NCBI GenBank assembly: GCA_965237875.1
Contig: CBDEGP010000001.1
Location: forward strand, 186,001-250,000
Direction: 5' to 3'
Source: DAOUJI01 sp965237875
GTDB lineage: Bacteria > Chloroflexota > Dehalococcoidia > Lucifugimonadales > JAGWBF01
DNA length: 64,000 nt
Shown here: positions 33,618-42,476 of the stretch, piece after piece
How positions within the stretch are numbered: the first letter of the stretch is position 1
How the letters are laid out: every line of letters starts with the position of its first letter
Notes under the pieces: generated by a model
Database searches by the model: none
Seen by the model: the letters and a program-made list of their open reading frames with translations, nothing else
What the model was told of the DNA's origin: nothing
Program-made: the position numbers and the translations under genes

Positions 33618-34126
33618 GGACCCAGTCCTGACAGGACCTCCTCTTGCTTGGTCCACATCATAGCTTCTTCGTCAGGTCCGTCGTGGTCGTAGCCGGCAAG
33701 ATGTAGAATGCCGTGAACGACCAGCAGGGCCAACTCCTGCCGGCTGTTCCCGTTTTTAGCCTGACGCACCGCCTGGGGGTACGAGATGATCACCTCTCCG
33801 ATGGGCTTGGGTTCGTCCTCTGGATAGACAAAGGCGGCCTCCTCGCCGCTCATCGAGCCGGCGGGAGGTCCTTCACCCTGCCAGTGGCCCTGGTGGGTCG
33901 TGGAAAAGGAGAGCACGTCGGTGGTCCTGTCCGCGCCTCTATAATCGCGGTTGAGGCGCCGGATAGTGTCGTCGTCGGTGATTACAAGGCTCAGCTGGCA
34001 CGCTTCCTCAAGCCGCAGCTTTCTGACGGCCCCGGAGGCCACTCCTCGGAGCCAGCTTCTGGGCACGCTCTCTTTGAACGGCCCCTGAATATTGATGTCG
34101 ATTCGGTTCCTGCGGCTGGAGGGCAT
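33614..34126 (-). CDS. ybeY: Endoribonuclease YbeY
   Basis: 170 residues from the ATG at 34126, which begins MPSSRRNRIDINIQGPF; in-frame sequence further upstream looks non-coding and crosses the divergent ArsA gene. It has LSLVITDDDTIRRLNRDYRGADRTTDVLSFS and the zinc-binding motif HGILHLAGYDHD (HxxxHxxxxxH). YbeY matures 16S rRNA and takes part in late ribosome quality control. It contains an extra acidic insertion (about 95-125, QGEGPPAGSMSGEEAAF) between the substrate strand and the metal site, longer than in E. coli. Its stop overlaps the dnaX start. Confidence 0.93.
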   Translation of the reverse strand: MPSSRRNRIDINIQGPFKESVPRSWLRGVASGAVRKLRLEEACQLSLVITDDDTIRRLNRDYRGADRTTDVLSFSTTHQGHWQGEGPPAGSMSGEEAAFVYPEDEPKPIGEVIISYPQAVRQAKNGNSRQELALLVVHGILHLAGYDHDGPDEEAMMWTKQEEVLSGLGP

Positions 34127-34239
34127 TGGCAAGACTCTACGACCTAAGATTCGTTCGTAATGCGGCTTAATCGGATGATAGCATAGGCCGCATGGTTCCA
34201 TCAAAGAACCGGCGAGGCCTGCTGAAAGGCGCCCTGTGC

Positions 34240-34245
34240 TATAAT
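34240..34245 (+). promoter_or_regulatory. Extended -10 promoter for the ArsA-type ATPase gene
   Basis: TGCTATAAT (34237-34245) is an extended -10 with a perfect TATAAT, 27 bp before the GTG start at 34272. No good -35 is seen, as is common for extended -10 promoters. Confidence 0.55.
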
Positions 34246-34271
34246 TCAAGTGTTCGAAAGGCAATCTATCA

Positions 34272-35444
34272 GTGCGCATCATACTGTATACAGGCAAGGG
34301 TGGAGTAGGCAAGACAAGCGTGGCTGCCGCCACCGCTTTACGGGCCGCCGACTTGGGCTACAAGACGGTGGTAATGAGCACCGACCCGGCCCATAGCCTT
34401 TCGGACTCCTTCGACATCCGGCTGGGCAGCAATGCGGTGGGTGTGGCCCCAAATCTCTGGGGTCAGGAAGTGGACGTTCTCCAGGAGCTGAACAACCACT
34501 GGAAGGCGGTCCAGGAGTGGCTGAGCGCCCTCATGAGGTGGCAGGGAGCAGAGGACGTCATAGCGGACGAGTTGGCCGTTTTTCCAGGGATGGACGAGTT
34601 GGCCGCCCTCCTCTACATTAATCAGTACCAGAAACGACAGGAGTATGACGTAATGGTGGTGGACTGCGCCCCCACCGGCGAGACGCTCCGCCTCCTTAGC
34701 TTTCCCGATATGGCCCGTTGGTACATGAACAAGCTGTTTCCTCTGGAGAGGCGGGTCATGGCGGCCGTGCGGCCCTTGGCTAAGGGGATCATGGGGCTTC
34801 CCCTGCCGGGCGTGGAGGTGTTCAACACCGTCCAGTCCCTCTACGACCAGCTGGAAGAGATGCGGCAGCTGATGGTGGATGGGACTCAATCTTCTGTCCG
34901 TCTTGTTGTAAACCCGGAGAAGATGGTGGTGAAGGAGGCACAGCGCACGTTCACCTACCTGAATCTATACGGCTACCACACGGACTTGGTGGTATGCAAC
35001 AGGGTCATACCGGACGGGACAGACAGCAGATTCCTGATGAACTGGAGAGAGTCCCAGGAAAAATATCTGACCATGATCCATGAGTCCTTCGATCCGGTGC
35101 CGGTGCTAAAAGCCCCGTTGATGGAGTATGAAGTAGTCGGTCTCGACGCGCTGCGGGCTTTGGGCTCTCACATCTATGGTGAAGATGACCCGTCCCAGGT
35201 CTACTACCGGGGGTTCACTCAACAGATCACCAACAGCGGCGGGAAACGTGTTTTGAATCTCAAGCTGCCCTTCACCTCGAAAGAGGACCTGGACGTGATT
35301 GAGAACAACGACGAGGTGACTATACAGGTGGGGCAATACCGGAGAAACATCTTCCTGCCCAGAGCGCTTGTCGGGCTCGGTGTTGACGAAGCCCGCATGG
35401 ATGGCGACAATCTGGAGATAGTCTTTAGATCAGGAAGTTCCTAG
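34272..35444 (+). CDS. ArsA/Get3-family ATPase
   Basis: 390 residues from GTG 34272. The deviant Walker A TGKGGVGKTSVAAATA (about 7-22) is followed by MSTDPAHSLSDSF (switch I), VVDCAPTGETLRLLSFPDMARWY and VVCNRVIP. Members power arsenite efflux (ArsA) or insert tail-anchored proteins (Get3); bacterial homologs without arsenic genes have poorly known roles. No arsB or arsR lies nearby, and the metal-site Cys residues of ArsA are not evident, so arsenic resistance is unlikely. The last 80 residues resemble a small heat-shock-like beta domain (LNLKLPFTSKEDLDVIENNDEV). It is followed by two short co-directional ORFs. Confidence 0.88.
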   Translation: MRIILYTGKGGVGKTSVAAATALRAADLGYKTVVMSTDPAHSLSDSFDIRLGSNAVGVAPNLWGQEVDVLQELNNHWKAVQEWLSALMRWQGAEDVIADELAVFPGMDELAALLYINQYQKRQEYDVMVVDCAPTGETLRLLSFPDMARWYMNKLFPLERRVMAAVRPLAKGIMGLPLPGVEVFNTVQSLYDQLEEMRQLMVDGTQSSVRLVVNPEKMVVKEAQRTFTYLNLYGYHTDLVVCNRVIPDGTDSRFLMNWRESQEKYLTMIHESFDPVPVLKAPLMEYEVVGLDALRALGSHIYGEDDPSQVYYRGFTQQITNSGGKRVLNLKLPFTSKEDLDVIENNDEVTIQVGQYRRNIFLPRALVGLGVDEARMDGDNLEIVFRSGSS

Positions 35445-35483
35445 GCCCGTGGGGCGGAGCAAAGGTGCAACAGGGGGTTCCTA

Positions 35484-35735
35484 ATGGCAAACAGGCCGTT
35501 TGAGGTTAACTACTCGCCGGATGAAGGGATCACCCTGAAGTTCAGGCCGGACGCCATAGGCTTCGTGCCCGAGCCTGCCCGCAAGCATATCAAAGCAGCC
35601 AACAAGGAGCTGCTCCTGGCGTTGAGGAGCTTCGTCGACAAGGCTATTGAAGTCATGGAGCCCGAGGAAGAGACCGGCAGGGGCCCTAAGCGCGTCCGGG
35701 TAAAGGATGCGTCCGAGGACGCCGCCCAAGAGTAG
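35484..35735 (+). CDS. Hypothetical protein, 83 aa, in the ArsA-type operon
   Basis: A short soluble protein starting MANRPFEVNYSPDEGITLKF, with a central amphipathic helix (ARKHIKAANKELLLALRSFVDKAIEVME, about 32-59) and a basic/acidic C-terminal tail. No family is recognised. It starts 40 bp after the ArsA-type gene and ends 15 bp before the next ORF, so it belongs to the same message. The helix would suit a membrane-surface or partner-binding role; this is inference only. Confidence 0.6.
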   Translation: MANRPFEVNYSPDEGITLKFRPDAIGFVPEPARKHIKAANKELLLALRSFVDKAIEVMEPEEETGRGPKRVRVKDASEDAAQE

Positions 35736-35749
35736 AGGTCGGAGGCGAT

Positions 35750-35959
35750 ATGGAGTACGAGATCTACTGCCCGTACCACCTGAAGAACGAAACGCTGGAG
35801 TTGCCAGGTGACCGTTACTACAAAGGGGAGATGTCCTGTTCTCCGGTGGCGGATGGCGAAGCCCCCCGTCCTCTAAGCGTGACCGTGTATAGCGGCTACC
35901 TTGTCTACGCGGACCCGTTGGAGCATCCGGAATGGGAGCCGCCCCACCCTCTCTGGTAA
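35750..35959 (+). CDS. Hypothetical protein, 69 aa
   Basis: Starts MEYEIYCPYHLKNETLELPG and ends PPHPLW. It is rich in Tyr and Pro, without signal peptide or membrane segment. GGAGG lies about 6 nt before the ATG. No family is recognised. As the last ORF of the ArsA-type cluster it may be a small accessory protein. A convergent methylase gene ends 70 bp beyond. Confidence 0.55.
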   Translation: MEYEIYCPYHLKNETLELPGDRYYKGEMSCSPVADGEAPRPLSVTVYSGYLVYADPLEHPEWEPPHPLW

Positions 35960-36029
35960 GCGCCGGACGCTCGCCTGTTTGCCGGGGGTCCTTCGATTAG
36001 CCTGTTGCGGCGCCCGGTCGGAGCCTGCG

Positions 36030-37052
36030 TTATAGATTCTGGAGCAACGTCCGCCAAGCCTGCTTATGGGCGGGTTGGGTCACCCGATCGTTCAATTCCT
36101 CGCCCACCAGGGTTAGGAATTGCGTTCGGCTCGGTTCTCCCTCTCGGTGACGCTGTTTTTCCGTGCCTTTCCTAACCTGCTTGCATATCGGCTCGTAGTT
36201 CACCCAGAGCGACTCCCGACGGGGCTGGCGCACCGAATGACAATTCTTTTCAGGAGCGTCCACGCGATGCCAGTCGGCATATAGTGAATCGTACAAATCG
36301 CTCCCGTACCCCGATATGGCAGCTCGTCCCTTGATGCCGTGGAGCAATCGCGCCAACTCTGTGTGGTCAAAATCGGACATCTCTCCGTAGTAGGCGTGTT
36401 TATCGCCGCGGGCATCGTGCACATAGGGGGGATCAAGGTAGAAGAGTGTGTCCGGGGTGTCATACCGTTGAATGACCTCCAGCGCCGGAGCGTTGTCGAT
36501 TTGAACTCGCAGCAACCTGTCAATGATTGGAGACAGTCCTTCGATGGAACCGAGCCAGCGGGATACTGCCCCGGCCATGCCGGAGCGGGACGTTGATATG
36601 CAATGGGCCCACCTGCCTGGCGAGGATGTCTGCGCTAAGCCGGTGCGGGTTTGCCGCGCCCTGACATAGAACCGGCGCGCCCGCTCTATAGGTCCCAAGC
36701 CGGTCTCTCGTGTACAGGCCAACGCCAACTCTTCGCGTGAAAAAGGAGTCAGTTCGATTTCTTTCAGCAACTGCTCTCCCATGTCGGGATGCCTCAACGT
36801 GGCGAAAAAATTGACCAGTTCGGAGTCCAGATCGTTGTAAGTCTCCACCGGCGCCGGCTCTCGGTTGATCAGAACGGCCGCAGAGCCGCCGAATACGTCG
36901 CAAAAGTGCCGGGCATCGTTGGGGAGATTGGGAAGCAGAAAATCCAGGTGGCTGAATTTTCCGCCGTACCAACCGAATGCGATCATCCGCCGAGACCGTC
37001 GGTTCGACTGCTGGACATTGCGGGTAATTTGGCTAGGCCGGTGGTCCACCAT
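36030..37052 (-). CDS. Dam-like (D12 class) DNA adenine methyltransferase
   Basis: 340 residues with the N6-adenine methylase order alpha: FGWYGGKFSHLDFLL (about 26-40) at the SAM site, FCDVFGGSAAVLIN (motif I, DxFxGSG-like), TYNDLDSELVNFFATLRHP and LFYLDPPYVHDARGD (catalytic DPPY). The last part has SGYGSDLYDSLYADWHRVD. The start at 37052 is uncertain; an internal ATG at MIAFGWYGG, 22 codons on, is also plausible and better matches relatives. No restriction gene is adjacent, so it is an orphan methylase, possibly of phage or IS origin. Confidence 0.85.
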   Translation of the reverse strand: MVDHRPSQITRNVQQSNRRSRRMIAFGWYGGKFSHLDFLLPNLPNDARHFCDVFGGSAAVLINREPAPVETYNDLDSELVNFFATLRHPDMGEQLLKEIELTPFSREELALACTRETGLGPIERARRFYVRARQTRTGLAQTSSPGRWAHCISTSRSGMAGAVSRWLGSIEGLSPIIDRLLRVQIDNAPALEVIQRYDTPDTLFYLDPPYVHDARGDKHAYYGEMSDFDHTELARLLHGIKGRAAISGYGSDLYDSLYADWHRVDAPEKNCHSVRQPRRESLWVNYEPICKQVRKGTEKQRHREGEPSRTQFLTLVGEELNDRVTQPAHKQAWRTLLQNL

Positions 37053-37193
37053 CTCGTCACTCGAAAGCAGCTAATCGCTGGCAATCTACATAATTGCCGC
37101 CTGCCCAGTCAATGTCAAGTTGTCAATGAGTGGTTCGACTAGCTCACCACGAACGGCGCAAACAAGGCGTCTGTCAACCCGTCTGACCCGAAA

Positions 37194-38480
37194 TCATCCG
37201 GCTGGAGGTTCGGGCTGTTCCAGGAACTCCACGAACTCCTGATAGCTGCCGAACCCCGACATGGTCCGGATGAAGTCCCCCAAAGACTCTGTTCGGTTGC
37301 GCAGGGCCGTCACCTGGTCTCCTACGGGGCTGACCGACGCCGGCCCCGTGGCGTATGTGCCGTGGAAGGCGAAGTAGGCCTGGTTCAGCTTGCGGATGAA
37401 GTAACCGTTGTCCATGAACTCCAGCCGCCGCTCCTCCATGTAGTCCTCCGCTTTCTCGACGCTGCCGTTTTCCAGCAACTCGTCAACCCGGAGCCGGGTT
37501 GTCCTCATTTCCCTGTTGAAGTCGAACCGGTCGGGATCGGGCGGCGTCGGAGGATGGAGCGGTTCCGGGGGCACGGGCGCAGGCTCTGGAGTAGTTTCTC
37601 CGGTGAGGGACTCATATAGCATCCGCCCCAACTCCCGCCCCGCCACGGTGGCCGCCGTTTCGTTGAGGGTGTTCAATTCGGGGCTCCAAGCCCAGGGGGC
37701 CCAGCCCAGGGGACGGAAGAACCAGTAGTTGTGGAGCCACTCGTGGGCGGCCAGCTCCGCCGCTGAGCGCAGGGAGGAGTTTCGGACGAAGGCTGGAAAG
37801 GAGCCGACCCCGCCCAAGCCCGTAACCAGAGCGGACAGGTCTTGCTCCAAGAATATCTTCGACTCCAGCCGGTTCATCTCCTCAGGAGCCATGTCAGTCT
37901 TGAGCAGGATGGAGTGGATGCGGCTTATCTCGTCCCTCGGGGAGACCACCAGCAGCGTCGGGGGAGTGGACAGGGAAACGTCCACGGGAGGGACCAACCC
38001 GCCGAACCATGAGGCCAAGCCAAAGTCCTTGAGGATGGAGGCAAGCTCTGACTCCAAAAACTCTTCGGACCCCGCCTTCAGCTTTCCTCTCGCCTCTCTG
38101 AGGTCGGCGAGTTCGCCGGAGACGGCCGTCAGCCGTGCATCCACGTTCTCCGGGGAAGCAGAGTCCGGTCTGTCTAGCGCCTGGCCTTCCTGGAGGCGCG
38201 CCAACTCTTCTTCCAGAGCCCGAATATCCGCTGCAAGGTTGAAATACTCCAGAAGCTCGTCACGCTTTTGGCCGTGGTTTTTGTTAGAGGTCCAAGGGAG
38301 AAGGTTCCGCGCTTTATGGACCCATTTGTCCGGTGCGTTGGCAATCTCCCAAGCTACGATATCGAACCGGTAGGGGGAAGCGGCAAGCTCAACGGGAGAA
38401 AATCGAGGCTCTCCGCTGGCCGTCGAGGCGAGCAGCAAGGCCAGGACTGTCGTGATGAGGATTCCTCTTACGCGAGCCAT
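37194..38480 (-). CDS. Secreted zinc-dependent metallopeptidase-like protein
   Basis: 428 residues with an N-terminal signal peptide (MARVRGILITTVLALLLAST, cleavage near SGE). A coiled-coil region (about 86-140, IRALEEELARLQEG) precedes the HEWLHNYWFF motif (HExxH, about residue 242) and, about 25 residues further, NETAATVAGRELG, whose Glu is placed to be the third zinc ligand. That is the gluzincin arrangement. A Pro-rich spacer (TTPEPAPVPPEPLHPPTPPD) leads to a C-terminal helical domain. I do not recognise the specific family. It would act outside the membrane. It is divergent from the EF-G-like gene. Confidence 0.7.
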   Translation of the reverse strand: MARVRGILITTVLALLLASTASGEPRFSPVELAASPYRFDIVAWEIANAPDKWVHKARNLLPWTSNKNHGQKRDELLEYFNLAADIRALEEELARLQEGQALDRPDSASPENVDARLTAVSGELADLREARGKLKAGSEEFLESELASILKDFGLASWFGGLVPPVDVSLSTPPTLLVVSPRDEISRIHSILLKTDMAPEEMNRLESKIFLEQDLSALVTGLGGVGSFPAFVRNSSLRSAAELAAHEWLHNYWFFRPLGWAPWAWSPELNTLNETAATVAGRELGRMLYESLTGETTPEPAPVPPEPLHPPTPPDPDRFDFNREMRTTRLRVDELLENGSVEKAEDYMEERRLEFMDNGYFIRKLNQAYFAFHGTYATGPASVSPVGDQVTALRNRTESLGDFIRTMSGFGSYQEFVEFLEQPEPPAG

Positions 38481-38583
38481 CGAATAAGGTTATGACGGCA
38501 GGGATGAGATGCAGGGACCCGGACTGCCGCACAAGCATAGCACAGGCGGGGCTTTGGCTTTGAGGGTCCGGACATTGCTCAGA

Positions 38584-38613
38584 TTGCGCTCCGTGGGCGG
38601 TTTTGGCTAAAAT
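38584..38613 (+). promoter_or_regulatory. Candidate promoter for the EF-G-like gene
   Basis: TTGCGC (38584-38589) and TAAAAT (38608-38613) are 18 nt apart, 90 bp before the EF-G-like start. The -35 is only a fair match. Confidence 0.4.
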
Positions 38614-38702
38614 AGAGCATCTTAATCAAGTCCTTCCGTTGCTTATCGGACCTTACAATCCTGGCGGCGTGACCCCTGTGGTCACCATAGAGAGGAACGT
38701 CG

Positions 38703-40733
38703 ATGGTTGAAGCCGTAAATATCCGCAACGTAGCTCTGGTGGGCCACGCAGGCTCGGGTAAGACATCCCTCGCCGAAGCCGTCCTCTACAACGCCAAGGT
38801 GACCACCCGGATTGGGAAGGTCGAAGACGGCAACACGGTTTCTGACTATGAACCGGAGGAAAACCGGCGGGTCGGCAGCGTACAGACCGGCCTGATTCCA
38901 TGCAACTGGAAGGACCATAAGCTGAACATCCTCGACACTCCCGGGTACGACGATTTCCAGGGAGAAGTTGTATCTGCTCTCAGGGTGGTGGAGAGCGCCG
39001 TCATCTTGGTGGCCGCCAACGCCGGGGTTGAAGTGGGTACGGAACGGGCGTGGAACCGCTGCGAAGCGTCCGGAATCCCCCGGATGTTCCTCGTCAACAA
39101 GATGGACAGGGAGAACGCCGATTTTCAGCGCACCGTGGACCACGTTCAGGCCGTCTTCGGACGCAAGTGCGTTCCCTTCCAGATCCCGGTTGGCGCTGAG
39201 CAGAGCTTCTCGTCCGTGATCAATCTTCTAAAGCCGCCGGAGGACTCACCCGGAGAGATGTCCGGGCAGATCGAGGACGCCAGGGAACGGCTGATAGAGG
39301 CCGTGGCGGAGTCCGATGACGATCTGGTCACCCGCTACCTCGAAGGGGAGGACATCAGCGAGGAAGAGTTGGTGCGGGGCGCCAAGAAGGCGATACTGGA
39401 AGGCGTCCTGGCGCCTATTCTCGCCGCCTCCTCCACCCATGACATCGCCGTCGACCAGTTAATGGACGGCCTGGTTGAATATCTGCCGTCTCCCGCCGAA
39501 GGCGCCGCCCCCCACGCCGTTTCCAAGTCGGGAGATGCCGTGGAGCTCGAACCGGACGCTTCAGCGCCCCTGGAGTCGCTGGTGTTCAAGACCACCGCCG
39601 ACCCCTTTGTCGGCAAGCTTTCCGTCTTCCGCGTATACCAGGGGACCCTCAAGAGCAACTCGGAGGTCTGGAATCAGGACAGGGGGCAGTCGGAGCGAAT
39701 CGGGCAAGTGTTCCTCCTGAGAGGCAAAACGCAGGAACAAGTCCAGGAGATAAGCGCGGGAGACATCGGAGCCATATCCAAGCTGACCTCAACGGTCACC
39801 GGAGACTCCCTGTGTCAGAAGGAGAACGCCGTCACCTTCGACCCCATAGAGTTCCCGGTTGGCTATCACACGATGGCGGTGGCGCCCAAGACCAAGGTCG
39901 ACGTTGAAAAGATGTCCCAGTCATTGAGCCGTATCGTGGAGGAAGACCCCAGTCTGCATATCACCAGGGAGCCCAGCACCGGAGAGACCCTGATTTCAGG
40001 ACTTGGCGACGTCCACTTGGACACGGCCGTAGACCGGATACTGCGCAAGTTTGGCGCTGAATTGGAAACTCAAATTCCCAAGGTCCCTTATCGGGAGACC
40101 ATCACTTCAGTCGCCAAGGCCGAATACAAACATAAAAAGCAGTCCGGAGGACATGGACAGTACGGCCACGTGCTGATTCGCCTGGAACCCATCGAGCGGG
40201 GAGAGGGCTTCCAGTTCGCCCAGGAAGTGGTGGGAGGATCTATACCTCGCGAGTACATACCTTCGGTGGAGAAGGGAGTCACCAGGACCTTGCAAGAAGG
40301 GGTGGTGGCTGGATTCCCGGTGGTGGACGTGAAGGCCGTGCTCTACGACGGGAGCTTCCACGATGTGGACTCATCGGGCATCAGCTTTGAAATCGCCGGG
40401 TCTTTCGCAGTGCGTAAAGGAGTCATGGACGCCAATCCTCAACTGCTGGAGCCCGTAATGCTTCTCAGGGTTACTGCGCCCGATGCGGTGACCGGAGATG
40501 TAATCGGCGACTTGAACGGGAAGAGGGGGAGGATTCTGGGGATGACGCCCGGCGACGGGCACACCGTGGTGGAGGCCGAGGTCCCCCAGGCGGAGCTTCT
40601 CCGGTACGCCACTGACCTCAGGTCCATTACCCAGGGTCGCGGCACATACACAGTAGAGTTCGACCGCTACGAAGTCGTGCCTCAGAACATCACCCAGAGA
40701 GTGATAGAAGAGGCGAAGGCGGCCAAGGCATAG
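38703..40733 (+). CDS. Elongation factor G-like GTPase (EF-G2 type)
   Basis: 676 residues in five EF-G-like domains. The G domain has GHAGSGKTSLAEAVLY (P-loop, family paralog form in place of GHVDHGKTT), ILDTPGYDDF (G3) and LVNKMDREN (G4). Domain II starts LVFKTTADPFVGKLSVFRVY; domain IV has VPYRETITSVAKAEYKHKKQSGGHGQYG, the tip region; domain V has RGRILGMTPGDGHTVVEAEVP. The changed P-loop and shorter switch regions place it with the EF-G paralogs whose role (translocation, recycling or regulation) varies by lineage, rather than the main fusA. Confidence 0.92.
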   Translation: MVEAVNIRNVALVGHAGSGKTSLAEAVLYNAKVTTRIGKVEDGNTVSDYEPEENRRVGSVQTGLIPCNWKDHKLNILDTPGYDDFQGEVVSALRVVESAVILVAANAGVEVGTERAWNRCEASGIPRMFLVNKMDRENADFQRTVDHVQAVFGRKCVPFQIPVGAEQSFSSVINLLKPPEDSPGEMSGQIEDARERLIEAVAESDDDLVTRYLEGEDISEEELVRGAKKAILEGVLAPILAASSTHDIAVDQLMDGLVEYLPSPAEGAAPHAVSKSGDAVELEPDASAPLESLVFKTTADPFVGKLSVFRVYQGTLKSNSEVWNQDRGQSERIGQVFLLRGKTQEQVQEISAGDIGAISKLTSTVTGDSLCQKENAVTFDPIEFPVGYHTMAVAPKTKVDVEKMSQSLSRIVEEDPSLHITREPSTGETLISGLGDVHLDTAVDRILRKFGAELETQIPKVPYRETITSVAKAEYKHKKQSGGHGQYGHVLIRLEPIERGEGFQFAQEVVGGSIPREYIPSVEKGVTRTLQEGVVAGFPVVDVKAVLYDGSFHDVDSSGISFEIAGSFAVRKGVMDANPQLLEPVMLLRVTAPDAVTGDVIGDLNGKRGRILGMTPGDGHTVVEAEVPQAELLRYATDLRSITQGRGTYTVEFDRYEVVPQNITQRVIEEAKAAKA

Positions 40734-40822
40734 CTGGCCGCCGCCCCGGTCATGCGAATGTCTCCACTGGGAATGCCCCACTGAGGCGGACCTATCATGG
40801 CGGAACGCGCGCCCTGCAGGCG

Positions 40823-40853
40823 TTGACAGAGGCAAATTCGCCGATAGTATATT
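40823..40853 (+). promoter_or_regulatory. Sigma-70-type promoter for the AAA ATPase gene
   Basis: A perfect TTGACA (40823-40828) is followed 19 nt later by TATATT (40848-40853). The start codon at 40955 is about 100 bp beyond. The gap otherwise contains no recognisable gene. Confidence 0.55.
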
Positions 40854-40954
40854 GCTCATGCTTGGCGCCATGTCCTCCGGACGCCTAACATCTCATCTGA
40901 ACGTCCCCCAGGACAACCCGACGCTGTCCATCCCAACCCGTAAGGAGCAGTGGA

Positions 40955-42355
40955 ATGCCTTCCAAGGTCAAAGCAAGGTCCATAGGGCAACTCCGTGAAA
41001 GCGGATATAAGTCCACACCCGTCCGCGAGGAGCTTCGCAAGAACCTGATAAAGAACCTCAAGCGCGGCCGCGAGCTGTTTGTGGGGATCGTGGGGTTCGA
41101 GGATACGGTCATTCCGCAGCTTGAGAACGCCATCATAGCCGGCCAGGACATCGTCCTGCTTGGAGAACGGGGCCAAGCCAAATCCCGGCTCATCCGGCGT
41201 CTGGTGGAACTACTGGACGATGAGATTCCCGTTATAGCAGGCTGCGAGATAAACGATGATCCCTACGCTCCCATATGCCGCGCCTGCCAGGATAAAGTGG
41301 CGGCCGGCGGCGACGACGTTGAGATAAGCTGGGCGCCCAGGGACACCCGCTACTCGGAAAAGCTCGCCACTCCCGACATATCCATCGCCGACCTCATAGG
41401 CGAGATAGACCCCATCAAGGTGGCTGAAGGCCGCTACCTTTCCGACGAACTGGCGATTCACTACGGTCTTATCCCCCGGACCAACAGGGGCATTTTCTCC
41501 ATCAACGAGCTGCCGGACCTTGCGGAGAGGATCCAGGTGGGCCTCTTCAACCTGATGGAAGAACGGGACGTGCAGATCAAGGGGTACCGCATACGCTTGC
41601 CCCTGGACGTCTTCGTCGTGGCTACGGCCAACCCCGAAGACTACACCAACCGAGGCAGGATTATCACTCCGCTGAAGGACAGGTACGGCGCTCAGATACG
41701 CACCCATTACCCCAAGAACATAGACGACGAAATCGCCATCATGGAGCAGGAACGTTCCAGGTTCCCCAACGAAAAAGACATAGCCGTCCCGGCGTATATG
41801 AGGGAGATAGTGGCGGAGATCACCTTCTTGGCGCGGAGAAGCCCGGACATCAACCAGCGCTCCGGGGTGAGCGTGCGCGTCTCCATCGCCAACTATGAGA
41901 CGATGATTTCCAACTCTGTGCGAAGGTCCATTGTTCTTGGTGAGAAGAAAGCCAGCCCCAGGATAAGCGACCTGCCCTTCATGATTTCCTCCTTCGCCGG
42001 CAAGGTGGAGATGGAGACCTTCGAGGAGGGCAGGGAGGGCAAGACGATAGACGAACTCATCAAGAAAGCGTCTCTAAACGTCTTCAGCCGCTATCTAAAC
42101 ATGCAGGACCTGGACGAAGTGGTCCAACAGTTTGACGACGGCCTGGAGGTGGAAACCGGCAGTGAGAAACCCTCTGGCCAATACGTCGACCTGGTCAAAA
42201 GCGTTCCGGGACTAGCCGCCGTCGTGAAGGACCTGGGCGCCGGAAGGTCTCCCGAGCTTACGGCCTCGGCCGTGGAGTTTGTCCTGGAAGGGCTGCACCT
42301 CAACCGGCGAATCAACAGGGACCGGTTCGAAGACGGTTACAGATACAGGAGCTAA
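40955..42355 (+). CDS. MoxR/ChlI-type AAA+ ATPase
   Basis: 466 residues. The P-loop is LLGERGQAKSRLIRRL (about 68-83); the insert GIFSINELPDLAERIQVGLFNLMEE holds Walker B and the MoxR/magnesium-chelatase-I hallmark; VATANPEDYTNRGRIITPLKDRY is sensor 1 and arginine-finger region. Proteins of this kind remodel partner complexes together with a von Willebrand factor A (vWA) protein encoded next door. Here the vWA gene starts 5 bp downstream but is cut after 35 codons, so this ATPase has lost its local partner. Confidence 0.9.
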   Translation: MPSKVKARSIGQLRESGYKSTPVREELRKNLIKNLKRGRELFVGIVGFEDTVIPQLENAIIAGQDIVLLGERGQAKSRLIRRLVELLDDEIPVIAGCEINDDPYAPICRACQDKVAAGGDDVEISWAPRDTRYSEKLATPDISIADLIGEIDPIKVAEGRYLSDELAIHYGLIPRTNRGIFSINELPDLAERIQVGLFNLMEERDVQIKGYRIRLPLDVFVVATANPEDYTNRGRIITPLKDRYGAQIRTHYPKNIDDEIAIMEQERSRFPNEKDIAVPAYMREIVAEITFLARRSPDINQRSGVSVRVSIANYETMISNSVRRSIVLGEKKASPRISDLPFMISSFAGKVEMETFEEGREGKTIDELIKKASLNVFSRYLNMQDLDEVVQQFDDGLEVETGSEKPSGQYVDLVKSVPGLAAVVKDLGAGRSPELTASAVEFVLEGLHLNRRINRDRFEDGYRYRS

Positions 42356-42360
42356 GCCGG

Positions 42361-42468
42361 ATGCCCCGCTACAGGCACTCCCGCTGGGACGGCTCGCAGC
42401 AGGTTTTCACCATTGACCGCGAGGCCATCATGGAGGAGCTGGCCGACCATATCTTCCCCTATTTCTAA
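42361..42468 (+). pseudogene. Truncated N-terminus of a vWA-domain protein
   Basis: Starts MPRYRHSRWDGSQQVFTIDR, the usual opening of the vWA partner of MoxR/ChlI-type ATPases, but meets TAA at 42466-42468 after 35 residues (ending HIFPYF). The rest of the gene (typically several hundred codons) is absent from the window. The break lies where the 1,062-bp tandem array begins (42428). Confidence 0.7.
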
Positions 42469-42476
42469 GTTCCGTC

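Noticed and set aside
34272..35444. Arsenite efflux ATPase
   Set aside because: No arsB/arsR neighbours and no evident metal-binding cysteine set.
36030..37052. Part of the type I restriction system
   Set aside because: It is 17 kb away on the other strand and is a D12-class methylase, unlike HsdM.
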